This document shows positions 33,227-41,865 of a stretch of DNA of 64,000 nucleotides, in pieces. The position numbers were made by a program, and so were the translations under genes. Source of the stretch: Paenibacillus sp. CF384 (GTDB taxonomy: Bacteria; Bacillota; Bacilli; Paenibacillales; Paenibacillaceae); assembly GCF_900106745.1 (NCBI RefSeq), contig NZ_FNNV01000020.1, positions 62,001-126,000 on the forward strand. Direction: 5' to 3'. Below the pieces are notes generated by a model. The model did no database searches, was not told the origin of the DNA, and saw nothing but the letters and a program-made list of their open reading frames with translations. Positions within the stretch are counted from its first letter, which is position 1. The number at the start of each line of letters is the position of its first letter.

Positions 33227-34129
33227 TCATTCCTCCTCCGTGTTCCGTGCGGCGAACAGCGCATCCAGCTTGCGCTCGTAATCGTAGTAGCCGAGATAAC
33301 GATACAGCTCCTCGCGCGTCTGCATGCTGCCAAGCACGGAGGCTTGAGTCCCTTGCTCCCGAATCGTCTGGTACACCTTCAGCGCTGCCGCATTCATCGC
33401 ACGAAACGCCGACAGCGGATACAATACCAGCGACACTCCGGCTGCCCCCAGTTCATCGACCGTAAAGAGCGGCGTACGCCCGAATTCCGTTATGTTCGCA
33501 AGAACAGGCACCTTCACCACGTCCGTGAACGCCCGATATTCCTCCAAGCTGCCAGCCGCCTCCAGAAAAATCATATCCGCGCCGGCCTCCACATACGCTT
33601 GCGCCCTTGCTACAGCGCCTTCCATTCCCTCCGCAGCGAGCGCATCCGTACGTGCCATAAGCACAAAATCCGCGTCAACCTTCGCATCTGCCGCGCTTCG
33701 AAGGCGATCTACCATCTCCGCTGTGCTGACGATGGCTTTGTTCGGGCGATGCCCGCAGCGCTTGGCGGCCACCTGATCCTCGATATGAATGCCCGCGGCA
33801 CCGGCGCGGATCATCTCGCGCACGGTCCGCGCAATGTTAAACGCCGAACCGAAGCCGGTATCGGCGTCCACAAGCAGAGGTAAATCAACAGCGCTGCTGA
33901 TGCGCCGCACGTCCTCCAGCACATCGCCCTGCGTCGTAATACCGAGGTCCGGCAATCCGAACGAAGCGTTTGCCACTCCTGCGCCAGACACGTACAGTGC
34001 ATGAAAACCCGCCGATTCCGCGAGCAGCGCGGCATAAGCATTTATGACTCCTGCCACCTGAAGCGGCTTCTCCCGCTGAAGCGCCTCTCGAAGCCGAAGT
34101 CCCGGCGAACTGCGATTCATTGAACCCAT
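33227..34129 (-). CDS. prpB: 2-methylisocitrate lyase
   Basis: A 300-residue member of the isocitrate lyase/PEP mutase family. The Mg2+-binding [12 protein letters not shown] segment and the catalytic KRCGH motif ([13 protein letters not shown]) identify an active lyase. It splits 2-methylisocitrate into pyruvate and succinate, the last step of the methylcitrate cycle. GGGAG lies 10 nt before the ATG. The 69-bp gap to the acyl-CoA dehydrogenase stop contains short AAGCAAAC-type direct repeats. Confidence 0.95.
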   Translation of the reverse strand: MGSMNRSSPGLRLREALQREKPLQVAGVINAYAALLAESAGFHALYVSGAGVANASFGLPDLGITTQGDVLEDVRRISSAVDLPLLVDADTGFGSAFNIARTVREMIRAGAAGIHIEDQVAAKRCGHRPNKAIVSTAEMVDRLRSAADAKVDADFVLMARTDALAAEGMEGAVARAQAYVEAGADMIFLEAAGSLEEYRAFTDVVKVPVLANITEFGRTPLFTVDELGAAGVSLVLYPLSAFRAMNAAALKVYQTIREQGTQASVLGSMQTREELYRYLGYYDYERKLDALFAARNTEEE

Positions 34130-34198
34130 AAGCTCTCATCTCCCTTCACGAACAGAGCGCAAGCAAACAAGCAAACAAGTAAGCAAGCCGCCAACAGA

Positions 34199-35335
34199 TC
34201 AACTCCCCCGCAGCAGCTCGCCGGAAATCACCAAACGATGAATTTCGTTCGTACCCTCGTAAATTTGCGTCACCTTCGCATCGCGGAACAACCGCTCGGC
34301 ATGCAGTTCATCTGCCAACCCGCTGCCACCGCACCACTGCAGCGTCTTCGTCGTCGCGTGCATCGCCGTATCGCTGGCGAACATCTTCGCCATGGACGCT
34401 TCCTTCGTGCAGCGTACACCGCGCTGATGCATATCCGCCGCGCGGTACACGAGCAGCGCCGACGCTTCCACCTGTGCCGCGAGCTCCCGATACTCCGCGG
34501 CCGCTCTGCTCCGTTCGCGAAGCGGCAGCGCACGCAGCTGCTGCTCGCTCAACGCCAGCGCCGCTCGCGCAATGCCGAGCGCTTGCGCGCCAATGCCGAT
34601 TCGCCCGCCGTTCAGCGCTGATTTGGCGATGGCGAAGCCTTGCCCTTCCTCGCCGAGGCGCTGACCAACCGGCACGATCGCATCCTCCAGAATCAGCTCG
34701 CAGGTGTTCGATCCGTGCAGCCCCATTTTTTTCTCTTTTTTCCCCACACGGAAGCCCGGCGTATTCTTCTCCACCAGAAAAGCAGTAATCCCGCCTACAC
34801 TGCCGTTCAAGCCGTTATGCACGGAGGCGAACAGCACATATTGATCTGCCTCGCCCGCATTCGTAATGAACACCTTCGTGCCGTTCAGCACATAGTTATC
34901 CTCATGTCGAACCGCTGCCGTCCGAATCGTCGAGGCATCGGAACCGGCGTGCGGCTCCGTTAATGCGAAAGCGCCTAACCATTCCCCCGAAGCAAGCTTA
35001 GGCAGACATCGCAGCTTCTGCTCCGTAGTGCCATGGTATAGAATCGGAAGCGTCCCAACAGACGTATGCACCGACAAAATAACGCCGACCGTCGCGCTAA
35101 CACGCGCAATCTCTTCGATTGTGAGAATATAGGAGGTTAGCTCAAGCTCGCTTCCGCCCCATTCAGCCGGCACAGGCAGCCCCATCAAGCCCCTTGAGCC
35201 CATCTCCCTCACGAGCTGCGCCGGGAAGCGGTCATGCTCCTCCATTTCAGGGATGACTTTGGTTACTTCCTGCATCGCAAAGTCCCGTACCCTGGCGCGC
35301 AACCGTTCTTGTTCATCCGTAAAATGCAGCAGCAT
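34199..35335 (-). CDS. mmgC: Acyl-CoA dehydrogenase (MmgC-like)
   Basis: From the ATG at 35335 the protein has 378 residues, matching MmgC and short-chain acyl-CoA dehydrogenases. FAD-binding and substrate motifs are complete (GAFALTEPHAGSDAS, GTKVFITNAGEADQYVLFA, KKMGLHGSNTCELILED) and the catalytic glutamate is present in QIYEGTNEIHRL. It oxidises acyl-CoA to enoyl-CoA, passing electrons to ETF. The Shine-Dalgarno AAGGAGG overlaps the stop of the upstream mmgB gene. A longer frame 31 codons upstream has no support. Confidence 0.93.
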   Translation of the reverse strand: MLLHFTDEQERLRARVRDFAMQEVTKVIPEMEEHDRFPAQLVREMGSRGLMGLPVPAEWGGSELELTSYILTIEEIARVSATVGVILSVHTSVGTLPILYHGTTEQKLRCLPKLASGEWLGAFALTEPHAGSDASTIRTAAVRHEDNYVLNGTKVFITNAGEADQYVLFASVHNGLNGSVGGITAFLVEKNTPGFRVGKKEKKMGLHGSNTCELILEDAIVPVGQRLGEEGQGFAIAKSALNGGRIGIGAQALGIARAALALSEQQLRALPLRERSRAAAEYRELAAQVEASALLVYRAADMHQRGVRCTKEASMAKMFASDTAMHATTKTLQWCGGSGLADELHAERLFRDAKVTQIYEGTNEIHRLVISGELLRGS

Positions 35336-35343
35336 AGCAGCGG

Positions 35344-36204
35344 TCAGCCTCCTTCGTACACGTAAAAGCCTCGCCCGCTCTTGCGTCCAAGCCAACCGGC
35401 AGCTACATAATTGCGAAGCAGCGGGCAAGGCCTGTATTTGGAATCGCCGAAGCCTTCGTGCAGCGTTTCCATAATGGCGAGACAGGTGTCGAGCCCAATC
35501 AGATCAGCCAATGCCAGCGGTCCCATCGGATGATTCATGCCAAGCTTCATCACGCCGTCAACGGCCTCTATCGAAGCCACGCCTTCATAAACGGTATACA
35601 CGGCCTCGTTGATCATGGGCATCAGAACGCGGTTGGACACGAATCCCGGAAAATCCCGCACCTCCAGCGGCGTCTTGCCCATTCGCTCCGCCAGCTTCGC
35701 AACGGTGTTATAGACATCATCCGATGTACGCAAACCGCGAATGATTTCGACCAGCTTCATAACCGGCACAGGGTTCATAAAATGCATCCCGATCACCTGC
35801 TCCGGCCGCCTTGTCGCCGCTGCCAATTCCGTAAGCGACAGCGATGAGGTATTGCTTGCGAGAATCGCCCCCGCCCCGCAAATCCCATCGAGCTTAGCAA
35901 GCAGCGCCTTCTTCACCGGCATGCTTTCGGTTACCGCTTCGATGACAAGATCAGCGCCGGAGGCTGCCTCCAAGTCAGCCGCTGCGGTAATCCTTCCAAG
36001 CGTCTGCAGAGCCGACCCTTCTGTAGTTCTGCCCTTGGCAACGCTGCTGGTGAGCTGCATGCCGATTTGCGCCAATGCCTTGCTGACGCGTGCCGCTTCC
36101 GCATCATGCAGCAGCACTTGGCAGCCTGCCTGCGCGGCAACAAGCGCAATGCCGCTTCCCATCTGGCCTGCTCCGACGACCGACACATGGTGGATATCTG
36201 CCAT
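35344..36204 (-). CDS. mmgB: 3-hydroxybutyryl/3-hydroxyacyl-CoA dehydrogenase
   Basis: The 286-residue protein starts with a Rossmann motif VVGAGQMGSGIALVAAQAG, has ASNTSSLSLTELA and the catalytic histidine in GMHFMNPVPVMKLVEII, and the C-terminal dimerisation domain (GFVSNRVLMPMINEA, DGVMKLGMNHPMGPLALADLIGLD). It interconverts 3-hydroxyacyl-CoA and acetoacetyl-CoA with NAD(P). Fourth residue onward is typical of Hbd/MmgB. It sits between the thiolase and the acyl-CoA dehydrogenase as in the B. subtilis mmg operon. Confidence 0.95.
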   Translation of the reverse strand: MADIHHVSVVGAGQMGSGIALVAAQAGCQVLLHDAEAARVSKALAQIGMQLTSSVAKGRTTEGSALQTLGRITAAADLEAASGADLVIEAVTESMPVKKALLAKLDGICGAGAILASNTSSLSLTELAAATRRPEQVIGMHFMNPVPVMKLVEIIRGLRTSDDVYNTVAKLAERMGKTPLEVRDFPGFVSNRVLMPMINEAVYTVYEGVASIEAVDGVMKLGMNHPMGPLALADLIGLDTCLAIMETLHEGFGDSKYRPCPLLRNYVAAGWLGRKSGRGFYVYEGG

Positions 36205-36234
36205 GATTGACTACCGCCTTCCCCTCGCTTCGAC

Positions 36235-37443
36235 CTATCCGCAGCTATCATCCACCCGAACCAACACGGCATCGCCCTGCCCGCCGCCGCTGCATATCGC
36301 GGCAACCCCTATCCCTCCGCCGCGCCGCTTCAAGCCGTTAATCAGCGTCATGACAATCCGTGCGCCGCTTGCGCCGACAGGATGGCCGAGCGCAATCGCC
36401 CCGCCATGCACGTTGACCTTGTCGGCATCCCAGCCTGCCAGCTTCCCGCAGGCCAAGACGACGACCGCGAATGCTTCATTGACCTCGAATCGGTCAATCG
36501 CATCCATCGCGAGTCCGTGCTGCTGCAGCAGCTTCTGCACGGCAAAAGCCGGCGCGATGGGATAATTGCGCGGCTCCACGCTAACCGCGGCATGACCGAG
36601 CAGCACAGCCTGCGGGGCAAAGCCTTCCAGCAGCGCCCTGCTCTTCGCAGCCACAACGAGCGCCGCCGCTCCGTCGTTTAGCCCCGGGGCGTTGCCCGCC
36701 GTAATCGTGCCGGAACCTCCGGCAGCGAATACCGGCATCAACGCAGCCAGCTTCGCTGCGCTTGTATCTCCGCGAGGCGCTTCATCCTTATCGATCGCGA
36801 ACACATGGCTCTTCGTCGGCACTGCGCCTGGCAGCGGAACGGGAACAATTTCCGTCTGGAAGTAACCATGCAGACTGTTCTGCACGGCACGTTCGTGGCT
36901 GCGCAGCGCCCATTCATCCTGTTCCAATCGGCTGATGCCATACTCAGCCGCAATGTTGTCGGCATAATCACCCATATGCATATCAGCAAACGCGCAGCGC
37001 AACCCATCGCGAAGCAGTAGATCCGCTGCCCGGCCATCTCCAAGCCGCATGCCCATACGCGCCTCAGTCAAGGCATATGGGACCTGACTCATGCTCTCCA
37101 TGCCGCCTGCGACGATCAGCTCCGCATCGCCCGCCCTAATAATCTGCGAGGCCATCGTCAGCGCCCGCATGCCCGATGCGCACACTTTATTGATGGTCTC
37201 CGCCGGTATCGTATGGCTAAGCCCTGCCACCATCGCTGCTTGCCTCGCCGGATTCTGGCCTGCTCCCGCTTGAACCGCCATCCCCATAATCACTTCATCT
37301 ATCGCAGCAGGCGAAATACCGCCGCGACGCAGTGCACCTTCGATGGCGAGACCGCCAAGCTGAGTGGCTCTCATCCCTTTCAGCGCTCCGCCAAACTTGC
37401 CGAATGCCGTCCGTGCGCTCCCTACAATGACAAGCTCAGCCAT
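36235..37443 (-). CDS. mmgA: Acetyl-CoA acetyltransferase (thiolase)
   Basis: From the ATG at 37443 the product has 402 residues, the usual thiolase size. The acylated cysteine lies in INKVCASGMRALTMA, the His in NVHGGAIALGHPVGASGARI and the second Cys in ICSGGGQGDAVLV, so the catalytic set is complete. It condenses or cleaves acetoacetyl-CoA. Its start overlaps the end of the upstream acyl-CoA dehydrogenase-like gene by 8 bp, indicating coupled translation. A 33-codon upstream extension lies inside that gene and is rejected. Confidence 0.95.
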   Translation of the reverse strand: MAELVIVGSARTAFGKFGGALKGMRATQLGGLAIEGALRRGGISPAAIDEVIMGMAVQAGAGQNPARQAAMVAGLSHTIPAETINKVCASGMRALTMASQIIRAGDAELIVAGGMESMSQVPYALTEARMGMRLGDGRAADLLLRDGLRCAFADMHMGDYADNIAAEYGISRLEQDEWALRSHERAVQNSLHGYFQTEIVPVPLPGAVPTKSHVFAIDKDEAPRGDTSAAKLAALMPVFAAGGSGTITAGNAPGLNDGAAALVVAAKSRALLEGFAPQAVLLGHAAVSVEPRNYPIAPAFAVQKLLQQHGLAMDAIDRFEVNEAFAVVVLACGKLAGWDADKVNVHGGAIALGHPVGASGARIVMTLINGLKRRGGGIGVAAICSGGGQGDAVLVRVDDSCG

Positions 37444-38644
37444 GGCGTCCCCCCCTTTCCCTTCCTCCACTGCCTCTTCCTTTGGGCTGCGGCAACTTCG
37501 GACTGAGGTCCAGCCCTTTGAAAATCTGTACCGCCTTCGCATCTCGCATATACCGCTCTACCGGATATTCCTTCATATAGCCGTAACCGCCATAGACCTG
37601 AACGGCATGAATCGTCGACGTCATCGCAGCATCCGCGGCAAAGCTGAGTGCCAGCGCAGCTTCCCAGCCTTCTCCGTCTCCCGTAAGCCCCCGATCCTCC
37701 TGCCAAGCGGCTTGATACACAAGGAGCTTGGAGGCATCGGCAGCGGTTCGCATATCCGCCAGCATCCAGGCCACCGCCTGATGTTTCGCGATCGGCTTGC
37801 CGAACTGCGAACGCGCCTTCGCATAACCAAGCGCAGCATCCGCTGCACCTTGCGTAATACCGGCGGCAACTGCCGCAAGACCGTAGCGCACGCCTGCCGC
37901 CGAGCGGCATGCAATCGCGCCGCCTTGACCGTCACGACCGATTCGCTGCCGCTTCGGCACGCGGCAATCTTGAAACTTCAAATGCGCCATACCCGCCGAG
38001 CGCAGACCAAGCTTCTTCGTGACCGGCTGAATCAGGAGGCCGGGGCTGTCTTTCTCGATGATAAAAGCGCTATAGCGCTTGCGTCGTCCTCTCGCACTCT
38101 CTCCGGTCACTGCATAGATGATGAAGAAGTCTGCCGTCGTGCCGCCAAGGATATATTTTTGCTGACCGTTTAGGACATAACACTCCTCTTGCACGCCATC
38201 ACCCTGCGACGACTGCAATTGCGCCGAGACGCCGATTCTTAGTGTTGTCCCCGGATCTACTGCTCCCGGCAGCACGCCCGTACCTATACTAATGCCCTCA
38301 ATAAGTCTCCTTAGATAATGCCGCTTCAGCTCTAAGCTCCCGAATCGATGCAAAGGCCACGCCGACAGAAAAACATGTGCCCACAGCGCCGCGCCAAGCG
38401 ACGCGCTTACTCTGGACAGCTCCTCCAGCACCAGGACAAAACTGAGAAAACCGCCACCCGCCCCCCCGTCCTCCTCGGGCCAAGGCAATGCTGTAAAACC
38501 AAGCTGCGCCATCTCGTCAAACGAACGCCTGTCGAATAATTCGGCCTCATCCAGTCCGCCTGCTTCCCGTGCCACCTCATGCTCCGCAAACCGTGCCGCC
38601 ATCTCGCGAATCATCAATTGTTCTTCCGTCAGAGAGAATTTCAC
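37436..38644 (-). CDS. Acyl-CoA dehydrogenase-like protein lacking the usual catalytic glutamate
   Basis: The 402-residue protein has the three-domain acyl-CoA dehydrogenase fold: helical start FSLTEEQLMIREMAARF, beta domain KKLGLRSAGMAHLKFQD and helical end ARSQFGKPIAKHQAVAWMLAD. Where the next paralogue (34199-35335) has QIYEGTNEI, this one reads QIFKGLDL, so the catalytic Glu is Lys. The alternative Glu position used by isovaleryl/long-chain enzymes also lacks Glu (AAGVRYGLAAV). It may use another base or have a non-dehydrogenase role. It begins with GTG behind GGGGGAG and is the first gene of the mmg/prp operon; B. subtilis has no such extra gene at this place. Confidence 0.85.
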   Translation of the reverse strand: MKFSLTEEQLMIREMAARFAEHEVAREAGGLDEAELFDRRSFDEMAQLGFTALPWPEEDGGAGGGFLSFVLVLEELSRVSASLGAALWAHVFLSAWPLHRFGSLELKRHYLRRLIEGISIGTGVLPGAVDPGTTLRIGVSAQLQSSQGDGVQEECYVLNGQQKYILGGTTADFFIIYAVTGESARGRRKRYSAFIIEKDSPGLLIQPVTKKLGLRSAGMAHLKFQDCRVPKRQRIGRDGQGGAIACRSAAGVRYGLAAVAAGITQGAADAALGYAKARSQFGKPIAKHQAVAWMLADMRTAADASKLLVYQAAWQEDRGLTGDGEGWEAALALSFAADAAMTSTIHAVQVYGGYGYMKEYPVERYMRDAKAVQIFKGLDLSPKLPQPKGRGSGGRERGGRHG

Positions 38645-38791
38645 TTCATACGCTCCCCCTTCTTGAATCAGACAGAAGCGTTGCCTGCTATTTGGCGCTT
38701 ATTACATCGTATTTTCGCCGGAGCCGATTCATGATAGAGTGGGAACAAAGGCCTTATGATTTGACCATGATGGGTTGGAGTTGATCGACGG

Positions 38792-39679
38792 ATGAATCAT
38801 AGAAATGAACTCGATAATCAAGCCAAAGAGGAATCGCTTACGGCAGTATTTCCGGATGCTTATGCAGCGGTGAAGACTGGGAATGTAGAGCTGCTCAAGC
38901 AGCTGCTGCACGCACATCCTGCATTGGCGAACGCCAGATCGCTGCAAGGGAGAACGCTGCTGCATCATCTATGCGACTGGCCCGGCCATTATCCGAACCA
39001 GTTGGAAATTGGACAAGCTCTGCTGGATGCTGGAGCGGATGTGAATGCGAGGGCAATTGATCCGGAGCGGGGAGAAACGTCGCTGCAATGGACAGCGAGC
39101 AACGACGATGTTGCGATGGCGAATCTGCTGCTTGATGCAGGAACGCCAATTGACGGCTTGAATGATGACCGGAGACCGCTAGCCCAATCCCTGTGGTACG
39201 GCTGCACGAAAGTGACGGACCTGCTCGTCCGCCGAGGCGCGTCGCTTGATCTTGAGCTTGCTGCTGCAGTAGGCCGAACCGATCTGCTTCCCTCTTTCTT
39301 CGGTCCCGATGGAGAGCTGCTGCCGAGCGCCGGTAAACATCGCGAGCCTGTAAACACAACGGACCATAGCGCTCCCGAGGAGCTGCTGCAGCAGGCACTC
39401 ATCTATGCCATCATTGGAGGCAGCCATGAATCGGCCTCTTATCTGGTAGACCGCGGTGCCGATGTGAACGGCATTCCTTCCGGCTTCGACCATACCGGTG
39501 CAGCTCCTCTCCACTGGGCAGCGGCCGGAACGAACACGGCTATTATCCAACTGCTTGTGGCCCGAGGCGCAGATCTGAATATCCAGGATCGTCGCTATCA
39601 CAGTACGCCGATTGGATGGGCGAATCATTTCAAGCGGACCGAGCACGAGGCGCTTCTGCGCAGTTTAGGCGGCGTATAA
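38792..39679 (+). CDS. Ankyrin-repeat protein
   Basis: The 295-residue protein is built of about six ankyrin-like repeats, e.g. GRTLLHHLCDWPG, GQALLDAGADVNARAID, ETSLQWTASNDDVAMANLLL, ESASYLVDRGADVNGI, AAPLHWAAAGTNTAIIQLLV and ARGADLNIQDRRYHSTPIGW. No catalytic domain or signal peptide is seen, so it is likely a cytoplasmic scaffold or inhibitor. It stands alone, divergent from the mmg/prp operon, and ends in a bidirectional terminator. Confidence 0.85.
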   Translation: MNHRNELDNQAKEESLTAVFPDAYAAVKTGNVELLKQLLHAHPALANARSLQGRTLLHHLCDWPGHYPNQLEIGQALLDAGADVNARAIDPERGETSLQWTASNDDVAMANLLLDAGTPIDGLNDDRRPLAQSLWYGCTKVTDLLVRRGASLDLELAAAVGRTDLLPSFFGPDGELLPSAGKHREPVNTTDHSAPEELLQQALIYAIIGGSHESASYLVDRGADVNGIPSGFDHTGAAPLHWAAAGTNTAIIQLLVARGADLNIQDRRYHSTPIGWANHFKRTEHEALLRSLGGV

Positions 39680-39686
39680 AGACAGC

Positions 39687-39746
39687 AAAAAAGCCGAGCA
39701 GTCATCCACTCGCATGCGAGTGGAAACCGTTCGGCCTTCTTTTTTG
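39687..39746. terminator. Bidirectional terminator between the ankyrin and DinB genes
   Basis: Outer stem AAGCCGA/TCGGCCTT with an inner perfect CCACTCGC/GCGAGTGG stem; A-tract on the left and T-tract on the right serve both convergent genes. Confidence 0.85.
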
Positions 39747-39755
39747 TCCATTACA

Positions 39756-40253
39756 TCACTTCGGAGCTGTCATGCCCATCTGTTCCCATTCTTCCTTGGA
39801 AGGGCCGTACACACCTGCAACAGGCAGTCCGGCTTGGCGCATCAGGATGGTCAGTTGACCGCGGTGATGGACTTCATGTTTGATGAACTTCTGCAGCGTA
39901 TCGCCATTTTCCCATACCTGACCGAACAAGTTGTGGCTCTCGAGCAGCTTCTCATCGGACCACTGCGATGCCGCTTCAAGAATGGATGCCGCTGTCTCGC
40001 GGTAAGTATCGGCAATAACAGCGGCCGATTGCGGCTGTTCAGCATTAGCTGCCGGTGCCTTGAAGTTCAGTCCGATCTTGACCAGCATACCTGCATCATC
40101 GTGAACCAAATGCCATGCCAGGAACCCAAGCGTTCTGCGGCCTTCTCCGATAGACTGTCCCAGCGATTCATCCGTCAGCAGATCCAACAGCTTCTGCGTC
40201 CCTTGCGATTCCTGCTTGTAGTCCTCAATAAAATCTTTCACCGTTCTAAACAT
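39756..40253 (-). CDS. DinB-family putative metal-dependent protein
   Basis: From the ATG at 40253 the protein has 165 residues; GGAGG lies 8 nt upstream, whereas the earlier in-frame ATG touches the Shine-Dalgarno. It has the four-helix DinB fold with the histidine triad spread over LAWHLVHDD and IKHEVHHRGQLT. DinB-fold proteins include bacillithiol-dependent transferases and many uncharacterised members. The ending GVYGPSKEEWEQMGM is common in this subgroup. No operon partner. Confidence 0.85.
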   Translation of the reverse strand: MFRTVKDFIEDYKQESQGTQKLLDLLTDESLGQSIGEGRRTLGFLAWHLVHDDAGMLVKIGLNFKAPAANAEQPQSAAVIADTYRETAASILEAASQWSDEKLLESHNLFGQVWENGDTLQKFIKHEVHHRGQLTILMRQAGLPVAGVYGPSKEEWEQMGMTAPK

Positions 40254-40344
40254 ATGTTTCGCCTCCATAACCTGCTTCGAATGACTTCTCGTATTTACTA
40301 TATCGCAGGTCTGCTGACAACAGCATGTCAGTTGAGTTCAACTT

Positions 40345-41784
40345 TTATACACGGTTCATGCTGTCCAGCTTCTTTCGCACCATGTTCAGCTCGGGGTGAC
40401 TGGCGAGAATTTGTTCATATTTAGCTTTCGCCTCTGCTTGCTTGCCCGCTATTGCCGTAAGATCCGCGAGCGCAAGATCAGCTTTCCAATCCGCAATGGC
40501 AGCATCCGCCGTTACGGTGCCCCGATAAGTACGGAATGCCGCCTTCGATTCTTTGAGGCTGCGCTCTGCCTGCTGCAACAGCACTCCCGCCTGCCTCATC
40601 TGCGCTCTGGCCAAATGATACTTGGCGTCCGGGAAGTTCGGCTGCACTTCGAGAGCACGCAAGCATACGCGTACAGCCTGCTCATAATTCTTCGTGCTCA
40701 TATAAATTTTATTCAAATACATCAGGACATCCAGCAGCCTGCCAAAATTCGGCTTCCCCGGCGCAAGCCGCTCCGCTTCAAGGAATAAGCCCTTCGCTTT
40801 CTCAATATCCCCTGTCGCTAGCGTTTCTCTACCGTAATAGAGATACCAGCCCGGATTGTCCGGCTCCTGCTCCACCATCAGCTTCAGCAATCGCAGGTTG
40901 CGTTCAAGCTTATTCTGCTGACCCATAATAGCTGGCTCATAGCCGTCATGATGAAGCCGTATACGGACAGGACGCCGCATCATGCGGTCATCATACATAT
41001 CTTCCCCTTCGATTACGACCTGCTCGTGTACTCGCCCGTAATAATGCAAACCGCGATTAAGCGGGAACATGCGTGGATTCGCATAATCAGCCGATATTTT
41101 GCCTTGTATCTGATTGACTTGGCATACATTCAGAACCGTGTGGGGATAGCGATTATGGAACATCGATGCCGCCAACCGTACAGCGCCAATATCCTCCTGA
41201 AACAACCATTCATCCGCATCCACCCAGAGCACCCAATCGCTCTTGATGTGCGGCAGGGCTTGATTCCGTTTCCATGCAAAATCATCATTTAGCGCGACGC
41301 TCCGAATAATCTTCACCTTAGGCAAATGCTCGACTAGCTCAATCGTGCCGTCCGTTGAATCCGAGTCAATGATGAGGATTTCATCTACGGCATCCTGCAG
41401 GCTATTCACGCAGCGGACGATACAGCGTGCTTCATTACGTGTCATAATAGCGGCTGCAACGGTAACGGCTGGTTGCAACTGCCACAATTCCTCTAAATCC
41501 GCGCGCGATTCCCCAGGCGGTTTGCCCGCCAATACCTTCTCTACCTCGCTCCCCCACTGCGCCTGCGGGTCGAGCAGACTTCCTCTCTCGAAGGCATGTC
41601 CCGCTTCTTGCGTGCAGCCTTGATGCAGCAGCGCTTCGCCAAGAAACACCCAATTCTGTGCAAGCAGCGGCCGATTGCGCAGACTATCCAGTGCCAGCTT
41701 CTCTGCCAGTTTGAACTTGCGAGCCGTTAGCGCTTGACGAATGGCGTTCGAAGCTGACTGTTTGTTATCCGTTGCCTGATCCAA
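40345..41784 (-). CDS. Family 2 glycosyltransferase flanked by TPR-like repeats
   Basis: The likely start is the TTG at 41784 (AAGGAG 8 nt upstream), giving 479 residues; the frame extends 14 codons further but that part overlaps a terminator hairpin and has no ribosome site. N-terminal helical repeats (ARKFKLAEKLALDSLRNRP) precede a GT2 domain: AAIMTRNEARCIVRCVNSLQ, LIIDSDSTDGTIE, and a DxD-type metal motif in LWVDADEWLFQED. C-terminal TPR units follow (WYLYYGRETLATGDIEKAKG, EQAVRVCLRALEVQPNFPDA). It transfers a sugar from a nucleotide donor. It lies directly downstream of the large secreted repeat protein, a possible acceptor. Confidence 0.85.
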   Translation of the reverse strand: MDQATDNKQSASNAIRQALTARKFKLAEKLALDSLRNRPLLAQNWVFLGEALLHQGCTQEAGHAFERGSLLDPQAQWGSEVEKVLAGKPPGESRADLEELWQLQPAVTVAAAIMTRNEARCIVRCVNSLQDAVDEILIIDSDSTDGTIELVEHLPKVKIIRSVALNDDFAWKRNQALPHIKSDWVLWVDADEWLFQEDIGAVRLAASMFHNRYPHTVLNVCQVNQIQGKISADYANPRMFPLNRGLHYYGRVHEQVVIEGEDMYDDRMMRRPVRIRLHHDGYEPAIMGQQNKLERNLRLLKLMVEQEPDNPGWYLYYGRETLATGDIEKAKGLFLEAERLAPGKPNFGRLLDVLMYLNKIYMSTKNYEQAVRVCLRALEVQPNFPDAKYHLARAQMRQAGVLLQQAERSLKESKAAFRTYRGTVTADAAIADWKADLALADLTAIAGKQAEAKAKYEQILASHPELNMVRKKLDSMNRV

Positions 41785-41815
41785 GAGCTCATTCTCCTTC
41801 GGCTTGATTTGATAA

Positions 41816-41845
41816 GAAAAGGCCAACCGGAAATGAGTTGGCCAA
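41816..41845 (-). terminator. Terminator between the secreted repeat protein and glycosyltransferase genes
   Basis: GGCCAAC and GTTGGCC (41821-41843) form a perfect 7-bp stem with a 9-nt loop, followed on the minus strand by TTTTCTT. It may reduce read-through into the glycosyltransferase gene. Confidence 0.7.
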
Positions 41846-41865
41846 TGGTTAAAATTTCATTGCTA

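Noticed and set aside
41785-41826. Longer N-terminus of the glycosyltransferase
   Set aside because: The added codons lie in the T-tract of a terminator hairpin and have no Shine-Dalgarno, whereas the TTG at 41784 does.
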